Assembly: GCF_028993635.1 (NCBI RefSeq)
Contig: NZ_CP118631.1
Span: 1,054,001-1,118,000 of the forward strand
Length of the DNA stretch: 64,000 nucleotides
Origin: Mucilaginibacter sp. SJ
GTDB taxonomy: Bacteria; Bacteroidota; Bacteroidia; Sphingobacteriales; Sphingobacteriaceae
Reading direction: 5' to 3'
Below the pieces are notes generated by a model, which had not been told where the DNA came from, ran no database searches, and saw only the letters and a program-made list of their open reading frames with translations. Made by a program: the position numbers and the translations under genes. This document shows positions 1 through 8,531 of this stretch, in pieces (within the stretch, counting starts at the first letter, position 1; each line of letters opens with the position of its first letter).

Positions 1-386
1 CCTGGTTCGTGACCAACCATTCTGCCTGTAGTGCGTCCTTGCGGGCGGCTCTCAAAATCGGTTTTAGCTGGGCCCACCGACGGAAATTCCTTTTTATTCG
101 GCGGTGTTACATCTGTTTGTTCGCTAAATGACGTATCGGCACTTCTGTTGGGCTGGTCAATCTCCGATTGGCTATGGGTACCCACCTGTTCGTCTTCGGT
201 TTTTTCTACCTCAGGCTGTTCATCATAGTCTACTATATCGTCTACCTCATCCAGATCATCATCATCGTTTTCAAGATCACGGTTTGGATAGGCTTCATTA
301 CCATTCACAGAAAATGAATTGGTGTTGTTTTCAAAATCATTACGATCATTATCCTGGTTTCCCCAGTTTTCATTATTGGTATTCAT
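1..386 (-). CDS. Acidic, Asn/Asp-rich hypothetical protein (partial, C-terminus outside window)
   Basis: An open frame begins with ATG at 386 and runs without a stop off the left edge, giving 128 codons. The visible part has no signal peptide or membrane segment. It is rich in Asn and Asp near the start, with a run of four Asp and many Glu/Asp between about residues 40 and 75, then becomes Pro/Ser/Thr-rich with basic residues. This is the composition of an intrinsically disordered region. I do not recognise the family and give no function. The frame is convincing because it stays open for its whole visible length in AT-rich DNA and has biased, protein-like codon use. The gene to its right is 262 bases away on the same strand and ends in a weak hairpin, so this gene probably has its own promoter. 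Confidence 0.6.
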   Translation of the reverse strand, partial: MNTNNENWGNQDNDRNDFENNTNSFSVNGNEAYPNRDLENDDDDLDEVDDIVDYDEQPEVEKTEDEQVGTHSQSEIDQPNRSADTSFSEQTDVTPPNKKEFPSVGPAKTDFESRPQGRTTGRMVGHEP

Positions 387-567
387 AGGTTTTAATTTTA
401 GTTGTCATTAAATAAACCCACGAAATAATTGTATTGTTTTATTTTTTATCCTTTTAAGAAATTAAATATCGTAAATTAAAACTATTATAGTTGTAATTAT
501 CAGGAAGCTTCGAAATGGTTTATAAATGCTTACGCTGCATGGCATAATTGCCTCTTCACAAGCCAAA

Positions 568-590
568 CCGAATTACAGAGCATAATTCGG
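568..590 (-). terminator. Possible weak terminator hairpin after the PorP/SprF gene
   Basis: A perfect 8-base inverted repeat (CCGAATTA/TAATTCGG) with a 7-base loop lies about 60 bases beyond the stop of the PorP/SprF gene. On the minus strand it is followed only by TTTGG, so the U tract is poor. The rest of the 387-648 gap is AT-rich and shows nothing else. Confidence 0.35.
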
Positions 591-648
591 ACTAATTTTG
601 AACGATACAACAATTTATGCGCCGGTATATTAAAAACGCTTTTAAGAA

Positions 649-1665
649 TTAAAAAGTATGCTGAGGGCAAGTTACTTTATATCGATTATTAAGCAGGATG
701 CCTAACACAATTTCATGCGAACCATGACTCACCGTGTTTAGGGCAGATGTCGTAAAATCATATGAATAGCCAACATTAATAAGCGAACTCAGGTTAAATC
801 CAACCAATGCCGCGTATGAATCATTCCGGCGGTATGAACCACCAATCCAAAATCTGTCTTTGAATGACATTTTCATGTTCACATCAAAAGTTACCGGAAC
901 CGGTGCTATAAATTTCAACAAGGCTGAAGGCATAAGCGTAATATCATCAGATACAAAAAGCTTAACACCGCCAGTCACAAAATAATGCGGTACCGTTTTG
1001 TTTTGTACAGCAGTTGTCGAAGTAGTTACATATAAATTTTGCGGAAGGATTTGCTGTACCGAGGCGCCAAAAAAATAATTAGATGAATATGCCCATACAC
1101 CGACTCCCAAATCAGGTTTCCACTGTGCCCCTGCAATGCTATTGATAGTTGGATCATTTTGGTCGACATACGTAAGTTTACTTTTGTCGATAATATTATG
1201 ACTTACCCCGGCAGATACCCCTACCGCTAAATTTAACTTTTCGGTAAGGCCGAGGTGATAAGCATAAGTTGCGTCAATATTGGTTTGTGTTATCGGGCCT
1301 GTTTTATCAGACACTACCATTAAGCCTACACCATGATGCGGCTCGGCAGCCATGTAATTTTGTGTATATGACCTGCTTGATGGGTTTAAACCTCCACCCG
1401 CAGGAAATGCAGTAGCATCGCCCTGTAAAAACCGGTTACCTATAGGCGCGTTTACTGAAAAATAGGATGTTACCGGCGCGCCTTCAAGCCCTGTCCATTG
1501 GCTGCGATAACCCAGTTTTACATCGGTATAATTTTCAATACCACTTAACGCAGGGTTTAAAAGGTAATTATTGAATACGTATTGAGTGTACTGCGGCCGT
1601 TGCTGTGCTTTTGCCAATTGAATTGTTACAGCAATAATAAGTAGAGTATATAAAATTCGCTTCAT
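649..1665 (-). CDS. PorP/SprF family type IX secretion system membrane protein
   Basis: This 338-residue protein starts with a signal peptide (residues 1 to about 20, ending LAKAQ). It then carries the family hallmark near the mature N-terminus: a QYTQYVFNNYLLNPALSG motif followed by YRSQWTGLEGAP. The remainder alternates short hydrophobic strands and turns, as expected for an outer-membrane beta-barrel, and it ends with a strand-like segment. PorP/SprF proteins accompany type IX secretion and are often encoded next to large adhesins with gliding-motility C-terminal domains. Here the gene begins 2 bases after the stop of such a protein, so the two are almost certainly co-transcribed. A role in exporting or anchoring that partner is an inference from this arrangement; the paralogue is not necessarily the core PorP of the secretion machine. 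Confidence 0.9.
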   Translation of the reverse strand: MKRILYTLLIIAVTIQLAKAQQRPQYTQYVFNNYLLNPALSGIENYTDVKLGYRSQWTGLEGAPVTSYFSVNAPIGNRFLQGDATAFPAGGGLNPSSRSYTQNYMAAEPHHGVGLMVVSDKTGPITQTNIDATYAYHLGLTEKLNLAVGVSAGVSHNIIDKSKLTYVDQNDPTINSIAGAQWKPDLGVGVWAYSSNYFFGASVQQILPQNLYVTTSTTAVQNKTVPHYFVTGGVKLFVSDDITLMPSALLKFIAPVPVTFDVNMKMSFKDRFWIGGSYRRNDSYAALVGFNLSSLINVGYSYDFTTSALNTVSHGSHEIVLGILLNNRYKVTCPQHTF

Positions 1666-1667
1666 TT

Positions 1668-4600
1668 TTATCTGATAATGGTCACATTACCGGCAATAAC
1701 CTCCCGGCCATTTTTGGGGTCAATAATATAATAATAAGTCCCTGGAGGCAAATATAAGCCTTTGTATTTCCCATCCCAGGGTACACTATAACCAATTGAC
1801 GAATATACCTTTTCTCCGAATCGGTTGTATACGTCAACCTTATTATTTGGATAACTTTCTAAATATTTAACATTCCAAATGTCATTTACCCCATCTCCAT
1901 TAGGCGTAAACACATTGGGAACGACTAAAAACTTTAAAACCTTTACTGATACGCTGGCCATAGCCTGGCATCCATGTGCCGATGTAACCACTACCTGATA
2001 GGTAATATCCTGTGACGGGCTTACAACAGGATAAGCCACATCATCATGATCAAGGCCTGTTGCCGGTGTCCATTTATAACTTAAGTTATTATCGTTTACT
2101 ATGGGTTTTAAAACGCGTTTTGTGCCTTCAAGCATAGTTAAATCCGGTCCTAATGAAACAAGTGGTGACGCATCCACTTTAACCTGCTGTACAACCGTAT
2201 CAGCACAGGCATCAGCAGCCTTATAAATGTACCTGATATCAAATATGCCGGCATTGGAAACAGCAGGATTAAACACGCCATCGGCACTAACCCCGGCTCC
2301 TGAAAATACTCCGGAGCCTGCAGGGCCGTTAAGCTTCGGTATCAACTTATATGGTTGCGACTCGATGCAAAAAACAGGCGCAGGATCAAAGGTTACCACG
2401 GGAGATGCTTTTAACGTGAAAGGAACTTCTGCGAAACCAGAACATGAAGTTCCCGAATAAGCTACTGCCTGTAAAGTAACAGTGCGTGATCCCGCAGTAA
2501 ACAAAGGGTATTTATGCCTTAGCTTTAATCCCAAAGCCGGGTGATCATAAACCACGGTAGTTGATGGATCGTTGCTGTCATAAGTAACCTCAAGCCTGGT
2601 GATCTCCCCGAAATTAACGGACGACCGGTTTTCAAAAAACACTTCCTGTGCACTGCATAAATCTGCCGGGTTTTGGACGATCACCTCAGCTTTTGGCTTA
2701 CTGCCGTTAATTGTTAATGACTTTGAAGCCGATGAAGAGCATCCATTTTTTGAAGTAACCTTAAGTGTAACCTGGTAATTACCTGCTAAAAACTTGTGCT
2801 TAGGATTTTTCTCGTGGAAAATATTCGGGTTAGCTGGTGTTGCATTAGGGTCGTTAAAATTCCATTCGTAGGTAAAATCAGCTTCTGCGGCATCAGCAAT
2901 TGTGCTTTGATAAGTAAATTGAGCAAAGTCATCTTCACAGGCATCGGGTAATAAAAAATCAACTACTGGCACAGGATAAATGTTAACAACCTGCGGAGTT
3001 ATACCACTTGTGCAACCATTATCGTTTGTAACGGTGAGCTTAACCAAATAATCTCCCGGTTCACTAAACGTATGGTTAAACGGACTTTTACTGGTAAGGG
3101 TTTCAACAGGAGTACCATCACCAAAGTCCCATTGCCAGCTAATGATACTTCCTTCGGCAGATGTGGAGTTATCCGTAAATGTAACATCCTGACCTGTACA
3201 GCCTGGCGATGAATAACTAAACGACGCGACCGGCGGTTTTGAAACATGTATTTTTATCGGATCGGATGTTTCTCCGCAATCATTTTCATTTGTAACAAAC
3301 AATGTAACCAGGTAATCGCCTGTCTGGGCATACTTGTGTACCGGGTTTTGTACCACATCAGTTATTCCATCACCAAAATCCCAATGCCATATTTTTATTT
3401 GCCGGGTACCCGATGTTGACTGGTCGGTAAATTTAACGTCGCTACCGAAGCAGGTATTTGCAAAACTAAACTTTACAACCGGCGGCACTGCGATGTTAAA
3501 ATCAAACTGAATATCTTCGTTCGATCCGCATTCATCAGCAATGGGATTAAATACGGTAGCAACTACACTGTAGTCACCATCGTTATACACCTCATCTCCC
3601 GGATATTCATAGGTATAAAGCACCTTTGAGTCTTTTACTGTTGAACCGGTTGGTATTGGGTTATTGATAATAACGGGCGGGGTTCCATTTTTTAAATCCC
3701 ATGTAATTTTATTTGTTTGAAACGGTAGCGTCAATTGCAGTTTATAATAAGTGCCAGTGCAGCCGTTTGCGTGTGTTGAATTGTCTGCCGGGTTTCGTAA
3801 TACAATAAACTCATTCAGGTTTTTAAGATTGGTACCTGCAGCATAACCATATGATTCTGTTCTGCCAAACCCATAAGCTATCGCATTAAATCCATCTGAC
3901 GCTCTGATATTATGCACGCCTGCATTTACGCTGATTTGGGCATACGAATATATACTGTTGGGGACTTGTGAAAACTGGGTATAAGGTTGCCCGTCGAGCG
4001 AAAAGGTAGGCACGGCAGCTGTTTTTATAATAACATTAATAAAATCGTTCTGGATCAGGTAATTAGGGGTTGAATTTAGCGTTACATGATCAAGTGTTTG
4101 TTCGATAGGCGTTAAATATATCATTTCGGGGTCGCCGATATCTCCGTTAATGAACTGGCAATTTAAGCCGTCGCCCTGGGTAACCGCGTATTGCACTACC
4201 TGAATTGGTTTATCAGCAGCGATGACATTGGTTGCAGTTGAAGTAAATTCATAGTAAAGGCCATTAATTAACCCTCCGTGGGGTGCTGCCCCATTTACTG
4301 TTACCTTTGTATCCGGCGAACTAAGTACTATTCTTAAAATATCATAGTTGCGTGTTTTTAAAGGCGCGGTTATATAATTTTTACCCCAAACCGCTAAAGG
4401 ATAAACCTGCTGAAAAAGGTTATCTGATGATCCCTTATCACCCTGACACCCGATACTTATTTTTGAACTACCCGAAAAAACAGCAATTTTTTTGCAGGCG
4501 CTTGTGGCACTTACAATTGAACGGATACGGGTACCGGTTAAATCCGTAGCCGATAAGCCCTGGTACACCTCTCCTTTTTTTAAGTTTACGGTAAAGGGCT

Positions 4601-5198
4601 GGTTTGCGGGGATACCGTTCAGCAACGGCTGTGAGGGCGTTATTTCAACAGTGGTATTATCTTCTGTAGCTATTACTGCAAAGGTTGAATATGAGGGCAC
4701 CCCTTCAGTATTTTTTGTACCGTTGTTTGAGTTTGATATTTGTTTATAGTTAATGGAGAGGTAATCTTTACCCAGGGTATTTACCGGCAGCAAAAGGGTT
4801 GCCCCGGATACATTTTGCGCAAAAATATGCGCGTAAACCGCGATGGGTTTGAGCGAAATTATATGGATGCCCTTTAAAAACTGTCCCTGGTTCCCAATAA
4901 AAGCTCCGGGAGGGATATCTACCGTTAATATATCATTTGCCTTAACCTGGTAGGTACCCGAAAAGCTGCCATCAGCAACTTCAACAGTTACAGATGTATT
5001 TGCATCGGCAGTTATATAAAGTTCCATCTGGCTGCCCCTGCCTAATGCGTCGGGATTGCCTGCTGCACCATCAACATGGTCAATATATGCAGTATAAAAC
5101 TCCGTACCCTGGTTTGAACCTTGCGCGTTAGTGCAAATAGCAATGCATATGAAAATAAAAGAGAGGCTTAAGGACCGCAAAAAAAATATCTTGCTCAA
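1668..5198 (-). CDS. Large secreted PKD-domain protein with type IX (type B) C-terminal sorting domain
   Basis: This 1176-residue surface or secreted protein has a signal peptide (cleavage near NAQGS). An N-terminal half of about 430 residues resembles the IgGFc-binding N-terminal domain found in Bacteroidota. At least three PKD domains follow between about 570 and 840, recognised by WHWDFGDG, WQWDFGDG and YEWNFNDP. The last 85 residues contain VPNVFTPNGDGVNDIW and end in AGNVTIIR, the gliding-motility-associated (CHU_C) sorting domain. The start codon is TTG: no in-frame ATG occurs between it and the upstream stop, and the signal peptide begins there. The PorP/SprF gene follows directly. An adhesin or matrix role is inferred; the ligand is unknown. 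Confidence 0.88.
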   Translation of the reverse strand: MSKIFFLRSLSLSFIFICIAICTNAQGSNQGTEFYTAYIDHVDGAAGNPDALGRGSQMELYITADANTSVTVEVADGSFSGTYQVKANDILTVDIPPGAFIGNQGQFLKGIHIISLKPIAVYAHIFAQNVSGATLLLPVNTLGKDYLSINYKQISNSNNGTKNTEGVPSYSTFAVIATEDNTTVEITPSQPLLNGIPANQPFTVNLKKGEVYQGLSATDLTGTRIRSIVSATSACKKIAVFSGSSKISIGCQGDKGSSDNLFQQVYPLAVWGKNYITAPLKTRNYDILRIVLSSPDTKVTVNGAAPHGGLINGLYYEFTSTATNVIAADKPIQVVQYAVTQGDGLNCQFINGDIGDPEMIYLTPIEQTLDHVTLNSTPNYLIQNDFINVIIKTAAVPTFSLDGQPYTQFSQVPNSIYSYAQISVNAGVHNIRASDGFNAIAYGFGRTESYGYAAGTNLKNLNEFIVLRNPADNSTHANGCTGTYYKLQLTLPFQTNKITWDLKNGTPPVIINNPIPTGSTVKDSKVLYTYEYPGDEVYNDGDYSVVATVFNPIADECGSNEDIQFDFNIAVPPVVKFSFANTCFGSDVKFTDQSTSGTRQIKIWHWDFGDGITDVVQNPVHKYAQTGDYLVTLFVTNENDCGETSDPIKIHVSKPPVASFSYSSPGCTGQDVTFTDNSTSAEGSIISWQWDFGDGTPVETLTSKSPFNHTFSEPGDYLVKLTVTNDNGCTSGITPQVVNIYPVPVVDFLLPDACEDDFAQFTYQSTIADAAEADFTYEWNFNDPNATPANPNIFHEKNPKHKFLAGNYQVTLKVTSKNGCSSSASKSLTINGSKPKAEVIVQNPADLCSAQEVFFENRSSVNFGEITRLEVTYDSNDPSTTVVYDHPALGLKLRHKYPLFTAGSRTVTLQAVAYSGTSCSGFAEVPFTLKASPVVTFDPAPVFCIESQPYKLIPKLNGPAGSGVFSGAGVSADGVFNPAVSNAGIFDIRYIYKAADACADTVVQQVKVDASPLVSLGPDLTMLEGTKRVLKPIVNDNNLSYKWTPATGLDHDDVAYPVVSPSQDITYQVVVTSAHGCQAMASVSVKVLKFLVVPNVFTPNGDGVNDIWNVKYLESYPNNKVDVYNRFGEKVYSSIGYSVPWDGKYKGLYLPPGTYYYIIDPKNGREVIAGNVTIIR

Positions 5199-5856
5199 AG
5201 GTATACAGTTGGATTTGGTTTTGTAGTATTAAACTAACCCTTTAAAAATACAAAAACCTTTAATTGATACGGCATGATTATATAAAATAACCAGCCGTTT
5301 AATTGCCCGGTCAATTTCATAATTAGCTACGTTTAATTTATAACTAAGCTCAAAGTGATCTTTCTGCAGATCATAAACTTCAAGAGCATTGGATTGTGTA
5401 TTTCAGGGCGTCACGTTGACACGGTTTGGCGATGGCTTTCTGAACTATCTCCCTTATCAACAGTACCAATACCACTATCTAAAAACCCGGCCAGCAAGAT
5501 ACTGATAGCAATTCAAAAAATACTTGCTAAAACAGGGCAAACGTAACTAAACAGGGGTTAACACGACTTAACACATTTTAAATATCACACATTCAAATAC
5601 CTAATAATCAATTATTTATATTTTTACAGGGTTAACACTTAACTGTTTTTTTAATTAATCACGCACATCCTACTGTTTGCATATGTTATTAGTAAAAGCA
5701 TGCTGATACGACCTCACGTATTTAACCCGCATCACGCCATAAAACAAGTATCATTTGATACTAATAACCAACCGACGTCCTAACCTTGTTTCATTGGTTA
5801 TAATAATAATAATAGGGCATCGTCATTAAAATATTAAAATGCATTGCTCCCGCATG
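5199..5856. other. Long intergenic region with TTAACAC repeats
   Basis: This gap of about 660 bases separates two minus-strand genes. I find no convincing coding sequence; a 63-codon open frame on the plus strand at 5355-5546 has no recognisable features. The heptamer TTAACAC occurs at 5558-5564, 5568-5574 and 5632-5638, the last followed directly by TTAACTG. The two GGTTAACAC copies begin 74 bases apart. They could be binding sites for an unknown regulator. The right end holds a short ATA microsatellite near 5800-5815. Confidence 0.3.
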
Positions 5857-6561
5857 CTAAAAAAACTTATCTGGGTTAGGTACCAAATTCAGGAACTTTT
5901 CAAAATTTTCTTCGTAATGGGACTGATCAAGCTTGTAATAAAACGCACCCTTCTTTGATGAGAGCTTATCCTTTTCAGGAAGCTTTACAAGCAAACCTGT
6001 TGAAAGTAGCTTACGGCTAAAGTTCCTGTCATCAAACTTGGTTTGATAAACACCTTCATAAAGGGCCTGTAATTGCGGGATGGTGAACTTTTCCGGAAGC
6101 AATTGGAATAAAATCGGGTGAAGTGCTGCTTTATAACGCAATTGTCTTTTAGCCAGGCGCACCATTTCATTATGGTCAAAGATCAGGTCGGGCATCTCAT
6201 CCAGCAAAAACCATTCGGGGTGATATTCTTCGCTTAGCTGGGCCTCATATTTATGAATGTCGATAAGTGCGAAATAGGCAACGGAAAGTGTTCTTTCTAC
6301 CGGATCACGCTCTGGCTTGCCAAATACCTGGAACTGCTCCATATACACATTCTTAAGCCCGGTACGCAATTCAAGCACACGGTTTGCAGCATCTTCCGGT
6401 GATTCGGTTGGCTTTATAAAACCACCTATCAGGCTCCACTTGTGTTTTTCGGGCTCAAGTCCACGCTGAACAAGCAATAACTTAATATTTGCCCCGTCGA
6501 ATCCAAATATGATACAATCTGTCGCAACTAAAATGCGCGTTTCGCCGCTGTACTTATGCAT
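5857..6561 (-). CDS. NUDIX-winged-helix transcriptional regulator (NrtR/AraR type)
   Basis: The protein has 234 residues: an N-terminal NUDIX fold (about 1-145) and a C-terminal winged-helix domain (about 150-225, including FTIPQLQALYEGVYQTKFDDRNFSRKLL). This is the layout of the NrtR group, which includes the arabinose regulator AraR of Bacteroides. The NUDIX box is degenerate. GFIKPTE matches the first half, but the REUXEEXGU half reads RVLELRTGL, so the metal-binding glutamates are lost and hydrolysis is unlikely. The domain probably serves as a ligand sensor, as in other members of this group. The gene stands alone with large gaps on both sides, so its target genes and effector (a sugar or nucleotide derivative) cannot be told from context. 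Confidence 0.85.
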   Translation of the reverse strand: MHKYSGETRILVATDCIIFGFDGANIKLLLVQRGLEPEKHKWSLIGGFIKPTESPEDAANRVLELRTGLKNVYMEQFQVFGKPERDPVERTLSVAYFALIDIHKYEAQLSEEYHPEWFLLDEMPDLIFDHNEMVRLAKRQLRYKAALHPILFQLLPEKFTIPQLQALYEGVYQTKFDDRNFSRKLLSTGLLVKLPEKDKLSSKKGAFYYKLDQSHYEENFEKFLNLVPNPDKFF

Positions 6562-6735
6562 AACTTAGGTTAAGTTTATATGCAATGGTAAAAATAATTT
6601 AGCAATTATTTAGTGTTGATCGGACAACTATTTTATACGCCGGCAATTTATCGGCAAAAATTTAAAACGATTTATCAAATCCGGATAAAAAACAAGGCAA
6701 AACCGTGATACCGCATATCCATATCCCAAGAAAGA

Positions 6736-8496
6736 TCAGCTTACCCTCTTTCCCTGCAACAATAAATCCATAGCGTCATCAAATGATCCGGCCCTGATCA
6801 CCTCACCCGAGTTTACAAAAAAGATCTCATCAGCATTTTCAATCGTATTTAAACGATGTGCTATGATTACCCTTGTAGTCGTTTTGGGCAGGTTATCCAA
6901 AATGTCGCTCAGCAATTTTTCGGTAATGGTATCAATGTTGGCTGTTGCCTCATCCAGTATCAAAATTTCCGGGTTGCGTAAAACAGCTCGCATAAAGGCA
7001 ATAAGCTGCTTCTGGCCTAAACTAATACTATCGCCACCTGACAGAACTTTGGTGTCCAATCCCTCCTCAAAAATTGCCAGCAGGCTGCCCAGGTTAGCAT
7101 CCCTGATCACCTGTTCCATTTCGTCGTTGGTATGATCTTTAAAAAGCTCGTTGCCATACAGGATATTATCCCTTACCGTACCTGTAAACAGGAACGGCTC
7201 CTGTAAAATAAAGCCTATTTTTCGGCTGCGTTCCTCGGCCGTAAAACTCCTGATATCTTTTCCGCCAAGTAATACCAGTCCTTTAGTAGGGTCGTACAAG
7301 CGTGCTATTAGTGAAGCAGTTGTTGTTTTGCCGCCACCTGTAGGGCCCACTAAGGCATAGGTTTTGCCGCGCTCTAATTTAAAGCAGATATTATGGAGGA
7401 TCTCCCGGCTTTCATCATAACTGAAATGCACATGCCTGAACTCTAATAAAGCAGCATCAGGTTCGTTAATGCCTGCCTGCAGCACCGGTAAATCAGTTTC
7501 AAGGGATAAGATCTGCGAGATCCTGTCCCAGCCCGCCATCGCCAGCTGAAAGTTTGTCCATAAGGCAGCTAATTGCCTTAACGGGTTGTAAAAATTGGTA
7601 GCATATGATAAGTAACTCACCAGCAACCCGATAGAGAACATACCTTTACTGATCAGGTAAATGCCAAAGCATAGTACGGTAAGCTGGGCCATGCTGGCAA
7701 ATAAACCATATACCGGCACAAAAACGTTGTTAGCCAGGCCCGATCCAATGGCTGTTTTATAGTTTTGATTGTTAGCTATGTCAAAACGCTTCCTGAAATA
7801 ATCGCGCCGGTTAAAAGCGATGATCACTTTAAAATTATTAATGCTCTCCTGGATCTCACCGCTCAATGCACCTGTACTTTTCAGGTTGGCGGCGTTCTTT
7901 CTTTTTATCCATGGTGATAATACCAGCGTTAAAAACAGGATCACCAACGCCGGAGATAAAGCAGCCGATCCCAGCTCAATATTGATAGCCAGCAAAAAAA
8001 TACCGGCTCCAATCATAATAGAGATATTGCCGATAAACTGCATCAGTGACTGGGAGAAGAATTGATTAAGCTTATCGGTATCGTTATTAACCCTCGATAT
8101 CAGGTCACCTGCCTTATTCTGATTAAAAAAGGCTACCGGCAACTGCTGTAACTTATTAAAGATAGAATTGCGCAAGGTAAACAACATCCTTTGCCCCACC
8201 CCGCCCATTAGCGTGGTTTGCTTATAGCTGGTAAATAAAGCTACCAGGTACATACAAAATAAAATAGCTGCATTATGTAAAACTCCGCTAAAATCCTTGT
8301 GCTGCACATATTTATCAATAGTATGACCAATAATAAGCGGCCCGAGCAGGTTAAGTGTAGAGTTAACAAGGATGGCAAAAAAAGCAATGATGAGCGTACG
8401 CTTTTCATGGGCTATCAGCTGGAGCAGCTTTTTTAACCCGGCCAGCGTAGAAGTTTTTGGCTGATTTTTACCTAATTGGTTAAGATCGTAGTTCAT
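6736..8496 (-). CDS. ABC exporter half-transporter (consensus ATPase Walker motifs, degenerate signature)
   Basis: This is a 586-residue fused permease-ATPase of the multidrug/lipid exporter type, with six membrane helices (about 30-320) and a nucleotide-binding domain. Walker A is GPTGGGKT (about 384-391), Walker B is ILILDEAT with its catalytic glutamate, and the switch histidine is in IIAHR. The signature motif deviates: ISLGQ instead of LSGGQ. Start: a TTG lies three codons upstream, but the ATG at 8496 is preferred. It is the second gene of a two-gene operon; the partner has the complementary defects, so together they should form a heterodimer with one consensus and one degenerate ATP site. 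The substrate is unknown. The divergent MarR gene suggests induction by a small molecule. Confidence 0.9.
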   Translation of the reverse strand: MNYDLNQLGKNQPKTSTLAGLKKLLQLIAHEKRTLIIAFFAILVNSTLNLLGPLIIGHTIDKYVQHKDFSGVLHNAAILFCMYLVALFTSYKQTTLMGGVGQRMLFTLRNSIFNKLQQLPVAFFNQNKAGDLISRVNNDTDKLNQFFSQSLMQFIGNISIMIGAGIFLLAINIELGSAALSPALVILFLTLVLSPWIKRKNAANLKSTGALSGEIQESINNFKVIIAFNRRDYFRKRFDIANNQNYKTAIGSGLANNVFVPVYGLFASMAQLTVLCFGIYLISKGMFSIGLLVSYLSYATNFYNPLRQLAALWTNFQLAMAGWDRISQILSLETDLPVLQAGINEPDAALLEFRHVHFSYDESREILHNICFKLERGKTYALVGPTGGGKTTTASLIARLYDPTKGLVLLGGKDIRSFTAEERSRKIGFILQEPFLFTGTVRDNILYGNELFKDHTNDEMEQVIRDANLGSLLAIFEEGLDTKVLSGGDSISLGQKQLIAFMRAVLRNPEILILDEATANIDTITEKLLSDILDNLPKTTTRVIIAHRLNTIENADEIFFVNSGEVIRAGSFDDAMDLLLQGKRVS

Positions 8497-8531
8497 TGTA
8501 ATCAATATTTTTTCAGTCGTTAACTTTATGT

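Noticed and set aside
5191..5205. TACCTTTG as a promoter -7 element of the PKD-protein gene
   Set aside because: It overlaps the TTG start codon, so transcription would begin inside the gene.
5355..5546. 63-codon open frame in the 5199-5856 gap
   Set aside because: No start context, motif or family resemblance; it may be a chance frame.
5796..5816. ATA microsatellite
   Set aside because: Too short to be more than a chance run in AT-rich DNA.
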